A stretch of DNA of 64,000 bases, taken from Clavelina lepadiformis (Eukaryota > Chordata > Ascidiacea > Aplousobranchia > Clavelinidae). The number at the start of each line of letters is the position of its first letter. Position 1 is the stretch's first letter. Location: NCBI RefSeq assembly GCF_947623445.1, contig NC_135248.1:12099820-12163819 (forward strand), written 5' to 3'. This document shows positions 1 to 14,400 of this stretch, one piece after another. The notes beneath the pieces are model-generated. The model was not told the origin of the DNA. It ran no database searches and saw only the letters and a list, made by a program, of their open reading frames with translations. Made by a program: the position numbers and the translations under genes.

Positions 1-3000
1 AACAGTAACAGCTTTTGATATTTCCTACCACACAAAACTGAACATCTTTCGGGTAATTATATCATCGCAGTGACCTTTCGTTTTGTGAACAATCAGGCTG
101 ATTTTTAAACATGCCTTCGGCTGATTCAATGGTAAGGAAACTTGTCGTATTTAAAAGTTGTGAATTGTTGCGTTTATAAATCTCGCAAATCACGCAAAAG
201 TGATAAAAACGTCTATTTGTAGGTGTGTTGTGGATCATTATATGATCGTAACTAAATACCAATGCAGGCAAGAGTACCAAGCAGTGTAACAACTTTTGTA
301 AAATATTGCCGACCGCCGGTGACCGTTTCGCCGCCGGCAAAAGCTGACAAAGGTGGTAGTTACAAGTTATATGTGATGGCAATCTCCTTTTTTCAAAAAC
401 TAGAAATTATGGGCGATGTCGGTGCTATCTACTTTAAGTCCTTATTATGTAACGACCGCAAATAAACGTAATTTGTTGCCTTTGCGAATAAACTCCTGTA
501 ACGCGTCTTCCGTATCAATCGTTGTCAATCTAAACAGTCAGCTTCCAGTTTCAAGTATTTTGCAATTTTTGTATTTATCCTACAGAATTTTGCAATAGGA
601 AAATAAATGGTTTTTATTAAAAAAACACATCAGAACCTGTACCTATACCTGGTATGTCTTGCCCTTTGTCATTCACAAGCCGTGAATGATATTTGCTTGC
701 TTTGAAATATTCCGATTTTTATTGCGGGGTGGCATCAAAGAGTTATAAATGTAAATAAACTACTTCTTTTAAAGAATGGACTTTGGCATTAGCACAGTCG
801 AACGCTTGCAGATATAATTCCAATTGCACATTAACTCCGTTTTTAGCGTTGCGAGATAAAGCAAAATCTGCCATTGATATTCAACAAAAATGGAAAATAA
901 CAACTTTTGGGCTAACAAGGGCTAACAATAACAACCCTGGCTAAAACAAAGCTCAGGTCGAAATTGGATGAGTACAATATCAAAATGAAAAGTTTTATTA
1001 ATTTTTTGAAGTATTCAACTAGACCACAACAAGGCTGGTTCAATGCAGAGAGTTCCAGTTATGTGCCCTCAAGGCGAGAAGGAAATATCCTTTTGCCATT
1101 ACCTTGTGCCACAACTTGGCCTGGGGGATATCTTGCTCTCGTAGCGACGAAGCAAACAAAAAATTCTTTCAAAACTTTGAATATTAACTTCCTGCCCATG
1201 AATACGCAAAAGAATTTTCAACTGTTTTGTTTTTTCTTATCATGTAAGCTGCAATATATTTGTTAGTACACTTTGTAAAGCAATTCATTTAGGGTGTAGA
1301 ATGGTTGGATGAAACTGGCAAGTTGCATTTTTAGAAGTTTTTGTTTACAAATATGCAACTTTGCAAAAAGAAATAAATTTTTTGCAGCAAATGCAATACC
1401 AGCACCAATAACTTGTATCTTATGATGCAGCTCATACAGCATATCGTAGTAAAAATGCCTGCTTATGATGAAGTATGTCTCTGCATATGCTGTCAAGCAT
1501 ATTTTTCGTGGGACGTTTTTGCCGGAAAAAGGTAAAAAAATATCTCTATTTAAGGCAAAGAGTCTCGGGCGTTGCCTACCACACAAGAAACGGCGTGAAA
1601 ATCGGCGCTCTCAGACGATTTCGTTATTAAGTTAAGTTGAGATGGCGTTATTCGTTCGTAATTATATACAATGAAAGCTCGTCCGGTTTAGGATAAATCG
1701 TACCAGTAGAACAGTTGTTCCAAGTTGTTTATCATGACCGTGTTATAGTTATATGATATTGCCCGCTGACCGATTTGTGTTATGTCTATGTATTTGATAA
1801 TGTTTCAGGATTCTAATCTTATATATAGGGATAAACCTTCGGCTGGGAAGGGTCTGCCCTAGAGTTCTGAGTAGCTGACCAGATAGGTATGGTTTTAATT
1901 TATTTTTCCTAAAATTTAAATTTATTTGTAAGTCAAGTGATTGCTGTTTCCATTGCGCTTATGGAAGATTATAAACAATATTTACTTCACGTGACCTGAG
2001 TTTAAATTTGACCAGTTTTTTTCAGACTTACTGTTTTGTAGTATATAATAACCAGAAGAGTAAGGCTATAAATTGTAGTGAACTTGAAAACCCGTTTATT
2101 TCTCTGATCTGCTGTATAACTATTACGCATTATACGCTGTTTTTAAACGCCAAAAACTGATAGTTCAATTAACAATTACAGTTACAATGGTATCAATTAT
2201 GACGAATTTTTAGACACGCCTTCTAAAACGTCTAAGAGTGAGCAAATTGAATCCATAAAACATTGTAATGATCGACTGTGCGAACTTCATTTCTCTAAAA
2301 TGCTTTAATTGTTTTTATTTTTTGTCAAAAAAAGGAATAAAAATAAAACTTACTATCAGTGATCTTAATGCGATTTTTTCAAATTCAAAAAGAAATACAT
2401 AACAACGCACGGCCAGCTTTATGTTCATCGGAAAAGAATAGGCTACTGGTAGCTCGATTTCTGGCTTACATGTTACGAGGCACGTTTACTCTACGTGTTT
2501 GCGGTGCTTATGAGCAATTTGCATTTTTAATAGTTTTTTGAAATTCTGAATTCTGAATTTCAAAACCAATTGATGCTGATTACTTTTTGTTTAAAAAAAG
2601 GAAACTGGTTTTTAGCAAGATGATGTGTTTTCCTTAATGATATTATTGAAAACAAAAAAATCTTTTTTAAACCATTTGAAAGCAACTTCCGTATAGGTAA
2701 CGTCATAATCAGCGGCGTGTATTCATTTATATTTCTCTGGCTATATTTTGTTTGTGTAATTACCCAAAACCGCTGTTTCGATATTCGTCGTCATCATTCA
2801 CTTTGTCGAAAACATTTTCGGAACATGGTCTCACAAGAAAAAGCTAATTTTAGAATAATTGTTTGCGGAACAAGCACCCCATATGCCATCTAAAATCATC
2901 GGCGTATATTACTTTTACCACCGCTCCCGTTCCCTTTTCAATTCTAATATATCTTCTAATCACCGCCTTCTATTAATTGCCTTGAGGGCGCCGATCAAAC

Positions 3001-3689
3001 AAAATTGAACCAAAGTTTGCGACGTTCTAAACCAATAACGAAAAGAGATTTTACACGTTTGCAGAAAAAGAATATTTATGTTTATTTTAGTGGGCAGGAT
3101 CGAGAATTGCGATTCAGTCGAAGGCCCTGATGTCGTAAATGTAGTGTAGTAGTTGTTGGTATAATAATGCAGGGTTGCTAGAACTTGTTAGATCAAAGAA
3201 AGGGCATAATTATTTGTGTTTTCGTTTCATCAGAGGTTAGCTTTCGACGATGCAGGCAGGTTCAACTTTTACCACCGACTGACAGTATAGGCGTAATCTG
3301 AGCGAATTTTGCGGTTTATGTCCGTAGGCAAGGTCGTACCAAAAGCACATGGGTCGAAATGAATTTTGTTCTAGTGGTACCAGCGTCCCGGTATGCCTGT
3401 GTTGAGGCAAAATCTTAAATAAACACCCCCTTGGGCGAATTGGCAAAGGCCAAGATAATCGCAAACGTTTTCCGGTTCGTGACCACGTTTTCATTGCATT
3501 TTTAGGGATGTAAGCCATATCTTTCACCAGCGTTGTGGTTTCATTATGGAAACTTATTTAATAGGGATTTTACAACATGTCAGTTAACCTTTTTATTTAG
3601 CTTCGAACTCCGATACCTAATGAGTTTATTGATTGGTCACGTACACTCGTACAGTCTTGTTTGATCGGCACATTTTTTGTCATTAACAG
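1..3689. other. Non-coding stretch, nothing recognised
   Basis: AT-rich DNA with only short open frames (the longest about 107 codons) on both strands. None shows a known domain, a signal peptide or a run of compatible exons. It may hold the upstream regulatory region of the trefoil gene that starts at 3700. I see no repeat family shared with the rest of the window. Confidence 0.5.
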
Positions 3690-3699
3690 AAGCTGAAAG

Positions 3700-6600
3700 A
3701 TGAGAAACTTTTTTCTTGTTTGCCTACTTGTGGCTGGCGCCTTTGCAACGCCGGCTGAAAGAATTAACCGACAACCTCAGGACGGTGAGTAAAATTCTAC
3801 AGTAGTTTGACAAGTTTTTAAAAGTATTTTCGCTATTTTTTTTCTAATGAGCATTGACTCACGCCGTATAATGCTCATTATGACATTCTTTTAGGAATCG
3901 ACGACGATGCATTGCTGAACTTTGCCCTTATAATCATGCAGAAGCAAGGAGGTATGATCCAAACGTGCGCATGATGAAACCTATCTTTGTTAATCGCGCG
4001 TGATACTTTTTGATTCAGTTTTTGAAAAATAGCACTAGTTAGCGATGGTAGCTTAACTTGAAACGTGTCGTTAGGTGACCCAATGGATCTTCTTCAAGCT
4101 GTCCTGCCAAGCCTTATCGATGACGTCACAAACGAACTAGACTATGAGCGGCAATTGCTCTTCCTTGCAACCGGAGGTTTCAAAGATGGTTCGTATTTAA
4201 TTATGCATTTTAAACCTGTTTATTTTTAATACGTGCAACAACATACTGTAACTAAAACGCTTGGTAAAAACGGGCGGAGAAAGACAATAAGATTACCATC
4301 TTAACATCCAAATATGTTTCCACATAAACTTCATTTAAATTGGACCTGATAAAATTTTTCCCTGTTATCCAGGTATGGCAGAGTCTATTCTGCGCGATCT
4401 GATGCCAGTGATGAAAGCAAAGGGGAAGACGACTCAGGAACAGATGATGACGCTTATGTACATCTCCAATCTTTTTTGTAGTAAAAATTCGACTGCTGAT
4501 CCGGAATGTAAGTCAACAGATACGGTTTGTCTAAACTACAGTAGGAATTCTTGAAGTACAATAGCGTTGGAGCAACGTGCGATTTTGCGATTGATCTGGG
4601 CTCGCAAAGATGTTTTTTATTTCGTTTTCATTTCTACCAAAGGTCCAGAAGACGCAAAGATTCTCATCCCACTTATGCTAATGACGTCTGAAAGAGCTTG
4701 TGGATACAACGAGACCACAGATGAAGGTGCTGCTTCCGAGGACGACATTTGCATGTGCAAAGAGCAGACTGACGCCATGTTTTGGCTGAACCTTTTCGAA
4801 AGTTTCTGGCAAAAGGGTTTGTGACGTCATTCGATGCAACAATGATGGTTCGTTGATCTTAAAATTATGAACAATCAACACAAATTGCTTTTTTGGTTTA
4901 CAACAGATATCGCTAAAAAGTCCAAAGCAGCTGTGGATCAATTCCCGACGGCGATGATGATGATGTTGAACTCGGCGTCTTGCGAGTGAGTGCGATCACA
5001 GATAATGAAGGATCGTAAAGCATGGACCGCATCCGTTCCATGCCAAGCTCTTCTTTCATTGAAGAGCGAAAATTAACCCGATGCTATTTTTCTGTTCTAG
5101 TGGATCCTGGAAAAGTGGGAACGGCGCATGCCAGTGCAGCAGCGTAACAAAGGGCCACGAGCCCCTGCTCATGCAGTATCTGTTCACTTCGAAGAATGTA
5201 CAAGATCGCCTCACTCGTACGTAAAATATTTGCACTTTTCTGTTATAACCTCAAGAAATTCATTAAGGCCGTGCGAGGTATACAATCTTAGTTTTGGGCG
5301 ATTGTGGCCTTCAGGTACCAATCGCCGCGGGGCGAGGCATTCTCCTTGTAACGCCCCTGGACGTCTTTCTTGCCCAAATGTCAAGGTTTTCTTTGACAAA
5401 ATATACTGCTCGAACGCTTTTGAGAAACGTTCGTTTGCAATAGTAACAGATATTATCCAGATAAGTGCGACTGAGCTAATAGCAGAAGGCAAATTTCTTT
5501 CGCCTTAATAATTACCACCACAGATTCTTGGCTGGCCATCAGTTTTATTCAATAAACGTCCATAATAAAATAAGATGCCACTAGAAGTTATTGTTGCATT
5601 GGATTTAGCTTCTCAACGTACAGACTTACAAGAGTTGATGGGAAGCCCTAGCCAACGTGTCAGCTCCCTCCAAGATTTCTTATTCGCTTCAGCTGCCGGA
5701 TCAACATCCCCACAGATTCTTTCGCTCCTCCAGAACCAGGGGGAGAGTCAATCGGAGATCTTGCGTCAACTCATCCTCTCATCCATACGTCAGTCTTATT
5801 TTGCTTTATTGCTCTGAGTGACCTTACTCATTTTTTATTAACTCGACCCTTTCGATTACTCCGATTACTCCGATTGCGGAAATAGGTTACCAATTATAAC
5901 AACTTTGGATGACTTTAGAGAAATTTGTTGGATACCTACAGCTTTGAGTTTATCGTCTTCCTCTGTATTTTAGCCTGTAAAGAAATATTAGCAAAAGTTG
6001 CTTAAGTTTATAGCGCTGTCGGCATAAGGTTCTCGCTATGGAATACTTCCTTTTTTAATCATTGCCTATTGGCATTTAGCAGTTAATTGGTTAAAGTTGT
6101 CTCTGAATTTAGCACTCAGCTCGTCTCTCGTTCAAATTCTCCTAAACGGTGGTTTCAACGACGACGACAACAAAGTGTCTTTGATAAACTATCTCACCAA
6201 CATCGGCAGCACCGATACGTCCATCTTGCCTTTTCTGCTCGGAGTTGAAAACGGTCAGAACTTCTATCTCAGCAACTTGATCGAATCCGTAAGTTACCAC
6301 GTGGTTTACACGGACGGTTTCTTAGTAGGCTATGTTAAAGTTACTTATTATATACTTCTTCCAGATTCTTCGGATTGATTAGTTTTACTTATAGAAGGTA
6401 TTTATATATTAATGTACACAAGACATGTTTTACTCCATGCAGGGAAGCATAGACCCTATCATAGGACTGGTACTTTTGGCCAATCAAGCTGGAACCAGCC
6501 AGGATGAGCTACTGGAAATTATTGTCGATGCCCGTAAGTTCTCAAGTATATGGCCATGTCAGAATTAATTACTGAAACTTCAATGTTTTTTGCAAAACGC

Positions 6601-8834
6601 AAAATTTCTATAAAAAAGTATCGTAACGGAAAATTATGGTGGACATAGGAATATATAGGTTCGTGTTTATCGGTCCAAATGGTGTCCACATAAAACATTT
6701 TACGAGTGGTCTGTTTTTCACTGCAGTGGCGGAATCAAGAGAAAACCCGGACTACTTTACAAGTTTGGGACGGCCGTACATCCCCACGTTGCCGGCCGGA
6801 ATATATCCCGGTAGTCAGTTATTCTTTGCTCATTTTGAAACCCTTGAGGTTAACACTTGCTCGCTGCACGATTTGAGAAACAGGTAACTTGTTCAACTTC
6901 AATGAAAAGATATCGCTTATGGTTTATGCTTTATTGAGAGATGTAATATAAAGGTCTCAATGTAACATTTAAAGGTTTGAATGCGGATATATTGGCATTA
7001 GTGCTGCCGAATGCGAAGTCCAGCCCTACTGTTGCTACAACGTAAGTGTCCCTTTGATTGTGGCCATAAAATATTTTCGTTGAAAGTTTAATGACTCCAT
7101 CTGTGTACGTATGCGGTTATAGTAAGTGTAATTAACCTTAACGCTTATAAACAAACTTGTATATGGTGTGTAGCCTATTTTCTTGACCGACGTTGAAGTG
7201 CGTAACGCTACGGACAACGATATCACCAGCGCTATCGCTGTCCCCTGGTGCTACTACAACATCTTTTTCATCTACTACGACAGCTGTAAGTATCACAAAC
7301 CTCGTAAACACTAACTGACTAAGACAACAGCAAGAAATAGGCTATGCAAATCATGAAACACGGCTTGAACTTTTTAGATAAAAAACTTTAACAATACTTA
7401 GTTAGAGTAGCATAAAAAATTATGGCAAAAATAATTAGACAAGATTTGCCGAAAACGAAAACATTTACCCAGAAATTCCTTTTGTTTGATTGACAGTTTA
7501 CATGGAGGTGCAAAAGCCTGGAGGCTTCGCTTCTGCAATCCAATGCTATGGTCTTTTTAAATATGGTCTTCGTCTCGACCCATCCCTTTACTATCTCTTT
7601 AACCCATCCGATTCAAACAACGGCATTGGAAGACTTGTAAATCAGGTATTTTTCTAACCGGTTATAGCTAGTGGAAATTGGTCAAATTTTTTTGCTGCTA
7701 TCGATCTTTTCAGGCCTAGTCCATTCGATATTTTTCTAATTCTTTATAACTTTGTTTTACTTGAATTTTACAACTCACATTCAGAGACTCGAATGTGGTT
7801 TCCCCGGAATAACCGAATTTCAGTGCGTTGCAATCCGTGGATGCTGTTGGGACGGGGAGGCACCGTACAGGGTACCGCAGTGTTACCGGCCAAATGGTCC
7901 CACTGAACTGGACTTTGATTACGACAAGATCCCAGTTGCTTACAGACCACGTAGGTTCAAGTTTAACACGCTACATATTTTAATAGGCAAAGAAAATTTT
8001 ACTTTTTGCCGTAAATAAGCTTTTTCGAGAATTTGTTTGACATTTTTTTGTGTTTTTTTCCGGCAGCGATTGGTTCATGCAACGTTAACATCTACCAAAT
8101 CCCGCTTCTTTACTATGATAGAGTGGCCTGTAAATATTCATTTGACTTCTATATTGCCGGCTACAATATTCTTGCAATCCCGAACAGATTGGATTGCTTG
8201 ACTAAATTAGGTGAATAACTTATTTGCTGTAACTACTGTATTTGCTCAACAACTTGCTAGCACCAGTTAACGGACAAAGTTTTTGTGCACGTTGTAAGTC
8301 ATAACTTGCCTTTAAGTAACGCCTCGCAATACACACTGGATTTGAATTTTATTTAGTTTTAAGGCTATGTGTTTATTACGGTAAGTAATCTTTTACATGA
8401 AAGCTAGTAAAGACGTAATTACAGTACATTGCTTTACATCAGTGTCGATGTATGTCAAATTGATTTATTAATATTAATTGCATTTTATAATACTTACCAC
8501 GGAAACACCTAGAAATTCATGGACCAAATTCTTTAAAACCAACCTATTAGTTTAGTTAAACTATCTACTTTTTAGTAGACTACTACTACTATTAGTACTA
8601 CTACTACTACTACTCCACTTTTAACTTTTATATTTCAACTTTATAGGTTGCTGTTACGAAGATAACGATGAAATTGTAGACAGATTTCCTTTCATGCCAC
8701 GATGTTACCAGAGACAAGGGGGCACTTATGCAATTCCATCAGGAATACTGGATCCGGCCGATCTTTTCCAAAGAGCAGGAGGGGATATGGATGCTATAAA
8801 GATCAGTAAGATTAAAGTCGCTACTTCTCAATAA
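3700..8834 (+). CDS. Secreted protein with three trefoil (P-type) domains, 19 exons
   Basis: Nineteen coding exons join in phase to 741 codons: 3700-3784, 3895-3951, 4075-4188, 4373-4507, 4643-4816, 4907-4985, 5101-5216, 5624-5788, 6113-6288, 6443-6533, 6727-6883, 6975-7041, 7174-7285, 7497-7645, 7785-7950, 8067-8210, 8267-8293, 8357-8380, 8647-8834. The start MRNFFLVCLLVAGAFA is a clear signal peptide. Residues about 25-440 form leucine-rich helical modules of no family I know. Trefoil domains follow near residues 450-490, 560-595 and 668-705; the middle one is clearest (ECGFPGITEFQC, then GCCWDG, then a last Cys), the third the weakest. Trefoils are protease-resistant disulfide folds of mucus and mucosal proteins, so an extracellular epithelial or mucus role is inferred. 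A 3' splice site lies 10 bases before the ATG. A poly(A) signal follows at 8855-8860. Two adjacent genes remain possible, split near 5555. Confidence 0.72.
5524..5555 (+). CDS. Possible alternative last exon of the trefoil gene
   Basis: After the donor at 5216 (phase 1), the acceptor ending at 5523 opens a short exon reading HSWLAISFIQ and then a stop that overlaps an AATAAA signal (5551-5556), with another AATAAA shortly after. Using it would give a 263-residue secreted protein made of the helical N-terminal modules only, with no trefoil domain. Splicing instead to 5624 keeps the frame into the full protein. Which is used cannot be decided from DNA alone. Confidence 0.4.
8579..8614. repeat. 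(TAC)n microsatellite
   Basis: A run of TAC/ACT trinucleotides with one interruption, inside the last intron of the trefoil gene. Confidence 0.85.
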
Positions 8835-8854
8835 GAATGTTTTATTTATAAAAA

Positions 8855-8860
8855 AATAAA
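8855..8860 (+). terminator. Poly(A) signal of the trefoil gene
   Basis: AATAAA 21 bases after the TAA stop at 8832-8834. It is the first such signal after the stop and supports the proposed last exon. Confidence 0.6.
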
Positions 8861-11421
8861 CCGTTGGGTTTTGGTATAATGGTTAACGGTTGAGTTAAAT
8901 CTATGGTTAAAATACTTATATGTGGTGATGTTTGCTGTTTGAGCTAGCGATACGTTGGTGACCGGTGGACAGGCCGTTACTTATTCAGTCCCTTATTCGC
9001 TGTTGAAATATAGGTTACCCATTAAATTACTCGCTGTCTGTCGTAAAAGTTGCAATTTAAATAAATTCATAAGAATTCGTCAAAATTCAAAACAATCCAT
9101 ACAAATTTAAGTACTATCATACTTACGTTAAAAGCTTTACATGAACTCTGATAGATTTTAATTATAAGAATTTTAAATTTAATTTGATTTAAGTATATAA
9201 GAAAAAATAAGATTTGTAAAATTTGAAATACTCAAAAAAAATCTATACAAAATTGGCAGATAATAATTGGTAATTTACCGTATCAGTTATGTTTCCGATT
9301 AAATTATTTTTTTTTTTTTGGCTGATTTATTGGTTTCATGATTAGCTTATCAGAAAAATATTATCCCCCTCATATAGCTTCTCAATATTTTCATAAAAAA
9401 TGATCTAACTAGCGCTTAATTTATTGGCAGTTGATCAAAATCGATTAATCGTCTGCAAATTAATTAAGCTTTAAGTCAGTTTGTTATGAAAATGTTGATA
9501 ACTTAAATGTTATGACAACTTCATAACAATTAAAACCCATTGATCGACGAAATCGATTGATCATGACAGATAGCAGGTGGTTTAACTGGTAATCCATTTG
9601 AACTGCAAATAAGTAAATAAGTAATTAGCCATGACTGTTTGCAAGTTACTGGCAACCAACTTTATGGCCTGAATGTGTTTGGTGAATTTTTCTGTGTTAA
9701 TGCAGCGGTTTCACATCAAAAAATGTTTTTGTGCAGAATTTCCGCCAGCTACAAATCTGAACCAATAGAGCAAGCTACAACAGCCGGCACAATCCTGTAC
9801 AAATTCTTTTTTCAAATTATATTATTTGCTTTCGCTTTTTGTTTATTGTCAGTTAACAAGTCCAGCAATACGTCATATGACCGTTATTTATCCATGTAAA
9901 TAACTTTTTGAAACTATGGCGTGGCTCTGGACGGATACCGTGGCACCAATGATTGACATTCTATGGATCGGTGAAAGCATGAAGCGCTCCCCATGAAGTC
10001 ATAACCACAGTTACAACGAAACATGTTCTCTCTTCAACAGAAAACTTTTCCAACTGCAGCAAGATTGAGCCAATGGAAACGGACTACTTGATCTCTTCTG
10101 TTTTTTTTTGTAATTTACTAATTGAATTTCTAACAACCGGTGAGTTTTTATCGTCAATAAACTTCATGAAAGACTTTATAATTGCAAGTTAATATTACCA
10201 CTTGTTAATATTTAAAGTTAAAAGTTAATATTACCACTTGCCACTTGCCACTTGCCACTTGCCACTTGACAAGGCAAAAAATTAATCGAACGTATGACAG
10301 ATATATCTTGAGGATGAGGTTACTTGTTATATAACAACTGGCATATATAAACGAACAATTGTCCATTGCCGCCAACTAATGTTCTAACAATTCGTCGTTC
10401 TTGAATCCGATTCTCATCTAAAGCCAATAACGGACGCATTGATGAATGTAGGATATAAATGTCAGGATGGTAAATGTCAGGAATCAAGATTGTCCATGAA
10501 TGCGTACACTTCCTTCCACTTCCTGATTCCTCGATTATCCGGTCTCCTGATAAAGTGGCTTTTCGACACGTCAATGCAATAAAACAAACTAAGTGTGAAG
10601 CCTTCTGAAGCTACAGTATGTAGTATGCACAATACAGTATGTCTGATACAGCATATTCTCATTAATGTTATTGTACTTGCAGCTCATTGTTAAAAACAAA
10701 GTTTTATATCGTAACTTAAATTACGAGATGGCTTCAAATTCGAAAGACAACATGGCTGTAAAAACTTTAATCGCTTAAATATAAAACATTAATTATTCGT
10801 TTATTATCTCTTCAAATTTCTACATTTTCATTTTCATTGTCATTAAAAACATTGTCCCAGCTAAAGCGGATAATCCAGAAAGCACTGTACTTCAGCAAGT
10901 TTGTCAGTCGATATTGGTCATGAATTCACAAGATTTTGTTATTGCGGTCGAGGCCAGCAAAGAACGAAACTGTATTTACTGCTAACTAGACTCGATTTAA
11001 ACATTTATCAAATGACCTGCAAAAAACATTACTTTGGAACAAGGGTGTATTTAATGAACTTTACCAGAAAAATGTCAGCAACATATAAATGCGGATCAAG
11101 TTATGAATGTTATAATGTTATAAAAATGATGTTGATAATGATAATGACAATGTTATAAAAACGGTTACGCTAAATCTTGAACTAAAAAAAAACGCTCTAT
11201 AAAAATTAGTAACGAGGAATAAATAAGGTTTAAGTGAAGAAAAACATGTCAAATTTTAACCTTCAACGTAAAAAAGTTGTACATTAGTTTCCTTTGATGA
11301 AATGATCTCATGTGCTGATGAAAACTTTTGTTTTCTACGCCAGAACCACATGATGTCAACAAACTTGGTGCTGAAACTTTATCGTTTATGACATAGATAA
11401 AGAAAAATCAATATGGAGTGA
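8861..11421. other. Intergenic stretch without a recognised gene
   Basis: Very AT-rich around 9050-9600. A small tandem repeat lies at 10234-10268. The open frame at 9639-9899 (+) resembles nothing and has poor coding composition. The right end abuts the 3' end of the DNase I gene on the minus strand. Confidence 0.5.
10234..10268. repeat. Tandem 7-bp repeat (CCACTTG)5
   Basis: Five copies of CCACTTG in a row, next to a duplicated segment reading TTAATATTACCACTT just upstream (about 10190 and 10225). This looks like local slippage. Confidence 0.85.
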
Positions 11422-14400
11422 TCAGTAAAGATAGAATTGCACGGGATAATGGTCGCTCACGGCTCTTGTCTGGAAGCAAAAACAAAATAAAATGTAATGC
11501 TTTACTTATACCGCCACCAAGAGGAGTTAATGCTGTTAATTTAATGCCGTTTCCGCTAGTGGACAACATAGTGCAAAGTTTCTCCTCTAATAAATGGACA
11601 CACATTTTAAACTTGGTTCGAAATATAACGAACTTCAAGCCAGGTCAGAGGGATTTGTGAAAATGCAAGGATAAAGATTTATATATTACCCACATAAAAT
11701 CGCTATTAAACTGAAATTCAACATCGCCTGTTACAGAAACTTTACGCTATATACTCAATCCTTAATTGGATACGATCCAAAAAATTAGACTGTTTGAGCA
11801 ACTATGCGTTAATTTGAATGCAAAAGTTTACAATCTGTAATGGAAGCGAAATTCACAACCTACATAACTTGTCAACTTATCAAACTTTTGTTATTTTACC
11901 TGCTTCGGAGTTAACCGGTAGACTCTGTCGAACTTAAAAACTGCTCCATATCTTGAATTGTTCTTCATGGTTTTGCCGTTTACCACCAACCTATGAAGCA
12001 ACAGAAAATAATTTGAATGTTTAAAGAGAGAGAGAGAAATTAAAAAGGAAAAGGTCGGATTCTCACCTATCATAGGCACAATGAGATGGGCCAACTGCTG
12101 TGTCATACCAGGACTTAATCAACCATTCATAGCTGCGATCGGTCCACATATTGACCGATGACCAGCAAGTTCTGCAGACGTGCCTACAGTCGGCGTTATA
12201 ATCACCCCCAACAACGACATCCTAACAAGTAAAGCTGCTGTTTAATAAATAATTTCACGTGTTTAAAAGTCGTGCTTGTTTAGGATACGGTCACTTTTTG
12301 TTTAAATATATGTTGGCCCAAACATTGATTCTTGATTTTTCACATTACATATTCCGTAAGATTCTGCGAATTGCCGCTTCATAAAGTTGTCAGAGTTTTT
12401 CTCTTACCTCACCAAACTTTTTTTTGACTTCAGCATAGACATCAACTAATTCATTTAATTCCGGTATGGTTGACGGACCAGGCTTGGCGTGAAATCCAAT
12501 AAAAGTGAAGGTTCTCTGGCGACCTGCAGGAAATGAAATACAAAATAGTTACAAAAAACAAGCTATTTCAACAAATTTTATTCAAAAATGATAAAAATGT
12601 TTCCTGTGCTATGCTTATTAACGTTAACAAGAGTGACGTTTATATCAACAACCTATACTTTGTGGCAAATTAATGTATAATTAATTCAAGTTCCAACTCC
12701 GACGCTTCCGATGATTGAACAAGACTTAATTGACATACCAAGTCCCTTTCTTTCAAATCTTACGCAGAAAGGTTCGCGCTCAAACACGTCTTTGTCATCG
12801 GGGTACTGAAATATGTCTTTCACTGCCACCTTGTCCGTCCTTCATTACAAAAAGTTATTGTGTAAAACCCAAAGGTATCATAAATATGTGAAGGCTGATA
12901 TTTCACGTTGATAAGATAAGGTCGTGACTGAGGTACCCAGATAAGATATCTTAAGATAATAGGCTTAAACAGGTTTTGCTTTGAAAGACCATGTCAATTC
13001 AATCAATTCAGGGTCGAATAGTCTATAATATATATACCGTGGAATTTTTCAAACAATATTTCAACAAAAAAATCGTTTAGAACTCACGAATGCCTTAATT
13101 GAAATTCATCCTCAAGCTATTTTTAAACTAACCTGAAAATAAAGCCATACTGTTCAATAGACTTCGCTTTTCGGCCCATTCTTCTGCTGACCACATAGTC
13201 GTAATTGTGATAGGAGCTATCATTGACGCGTTTGACAAGTGCCGGGAATGCTCCTTGAGTGACGTCACGAATCTCTTGCACAAGAATAATGTCGTATCGG
13301 CGAACAATCTAAACTCAATGTTGTTTGATGATTAATAATATGCGGAGCGGACTCACAAAGTGTATAATTATATGACAACAAACGCCGATGCGCTTTAAGC
13401 ACGTCTTAATCTATTTAAGTCGAAAAGTTCATCAAACAAATTGCATCACAAATGTTTTCAATTAAACACAGACTCTACTGAGTTGCCAAATCTCTTGCAG
13501 TAGTTGGCTATTGCTAATCTGTTTGAAAAGTATTTGCTAAACACTTGCTTTGTAATTGAGTTAAAAATACTTTTTCTGTCGTGGGTGACAACAGTGAACA
13601 GTGTATAACATGGCCTTTAATAAAGTAAAGATCGCAAAAACATTTTAACAATTATACACGGCAGGCTTTTCTTGGCGGTGCTGGCTCCATGCAGGCAAGC
13701 AAGTAGGCCTATTATGTTACCTGCTTTTGAAATTTTGGTTAAATTTTAGCATTGACCGAGAGCTGAAACTAATTTTTAACCGTGGTACGTAAGATGAAAA
13801 AAAACATCGCTTTAATTCTGAATCGAAGGAATGTCGCATGGAATGGCACCAATATATAAATCTCTTTGCATCGTAGATCTATGTCTATATATAGTAGACC
13901 TACTATAAGTTATATATAGTTTCTCGTAAAGCTAACCGCATGATTTATGCAGTGAAATGTCGTCATGATTTGCAACTAATCTTTCTATCTCATATGTGAC
14001 AACTACAGCCAAGGGAAATAATTAAAATTTCTGACTTCGCCGAACGAAAATCGTTTTAAATACTTTATGAAGACATGAAATGTTATTGCGCTAACGTCAT
14101 ATGTAAATAGGTGTGTCAAATTTAAACGTATTATTACACGTTCTGACGCTGTTATATACTTTGTCCTTATAGTGACCTCTCACATAGAATATATTGAATA
14201 AACACGTTTGATGCACCTAATTTACTGAATTTTCTCTAATTTACTGTCTGCCCCCGGCTATTAAAACAAACCCATATATTCAATGTCAAACATTTTCACA
14301 TACACAAAAACCATCATTATTTGAACTTTATTGGGTTTGTCAATTAGTATAGGTATAGTATATAGGTTAACACCACTACTTAAAGCTTCTGCAAACCCAT

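Noticed and set aside
3237-3527. Minus-strand frame of 96 codons
   Set aside because: No recognisable motif, no splice partners, and a composition like the surrounding non-coding DNA.
9639-9899. Plus-strand frame of 86 codons with a hydrophobic C-terminus
   Set aside because: AT-rich, no homology recognised, no exon partners and no poly(A) signal in a sensible place.
10234-10268. Tandem CCACTTG units considered as a CRISPR-like array
   Set aside because: The units are directly adjacent with no spacers, and this is animal nuclear DNA.
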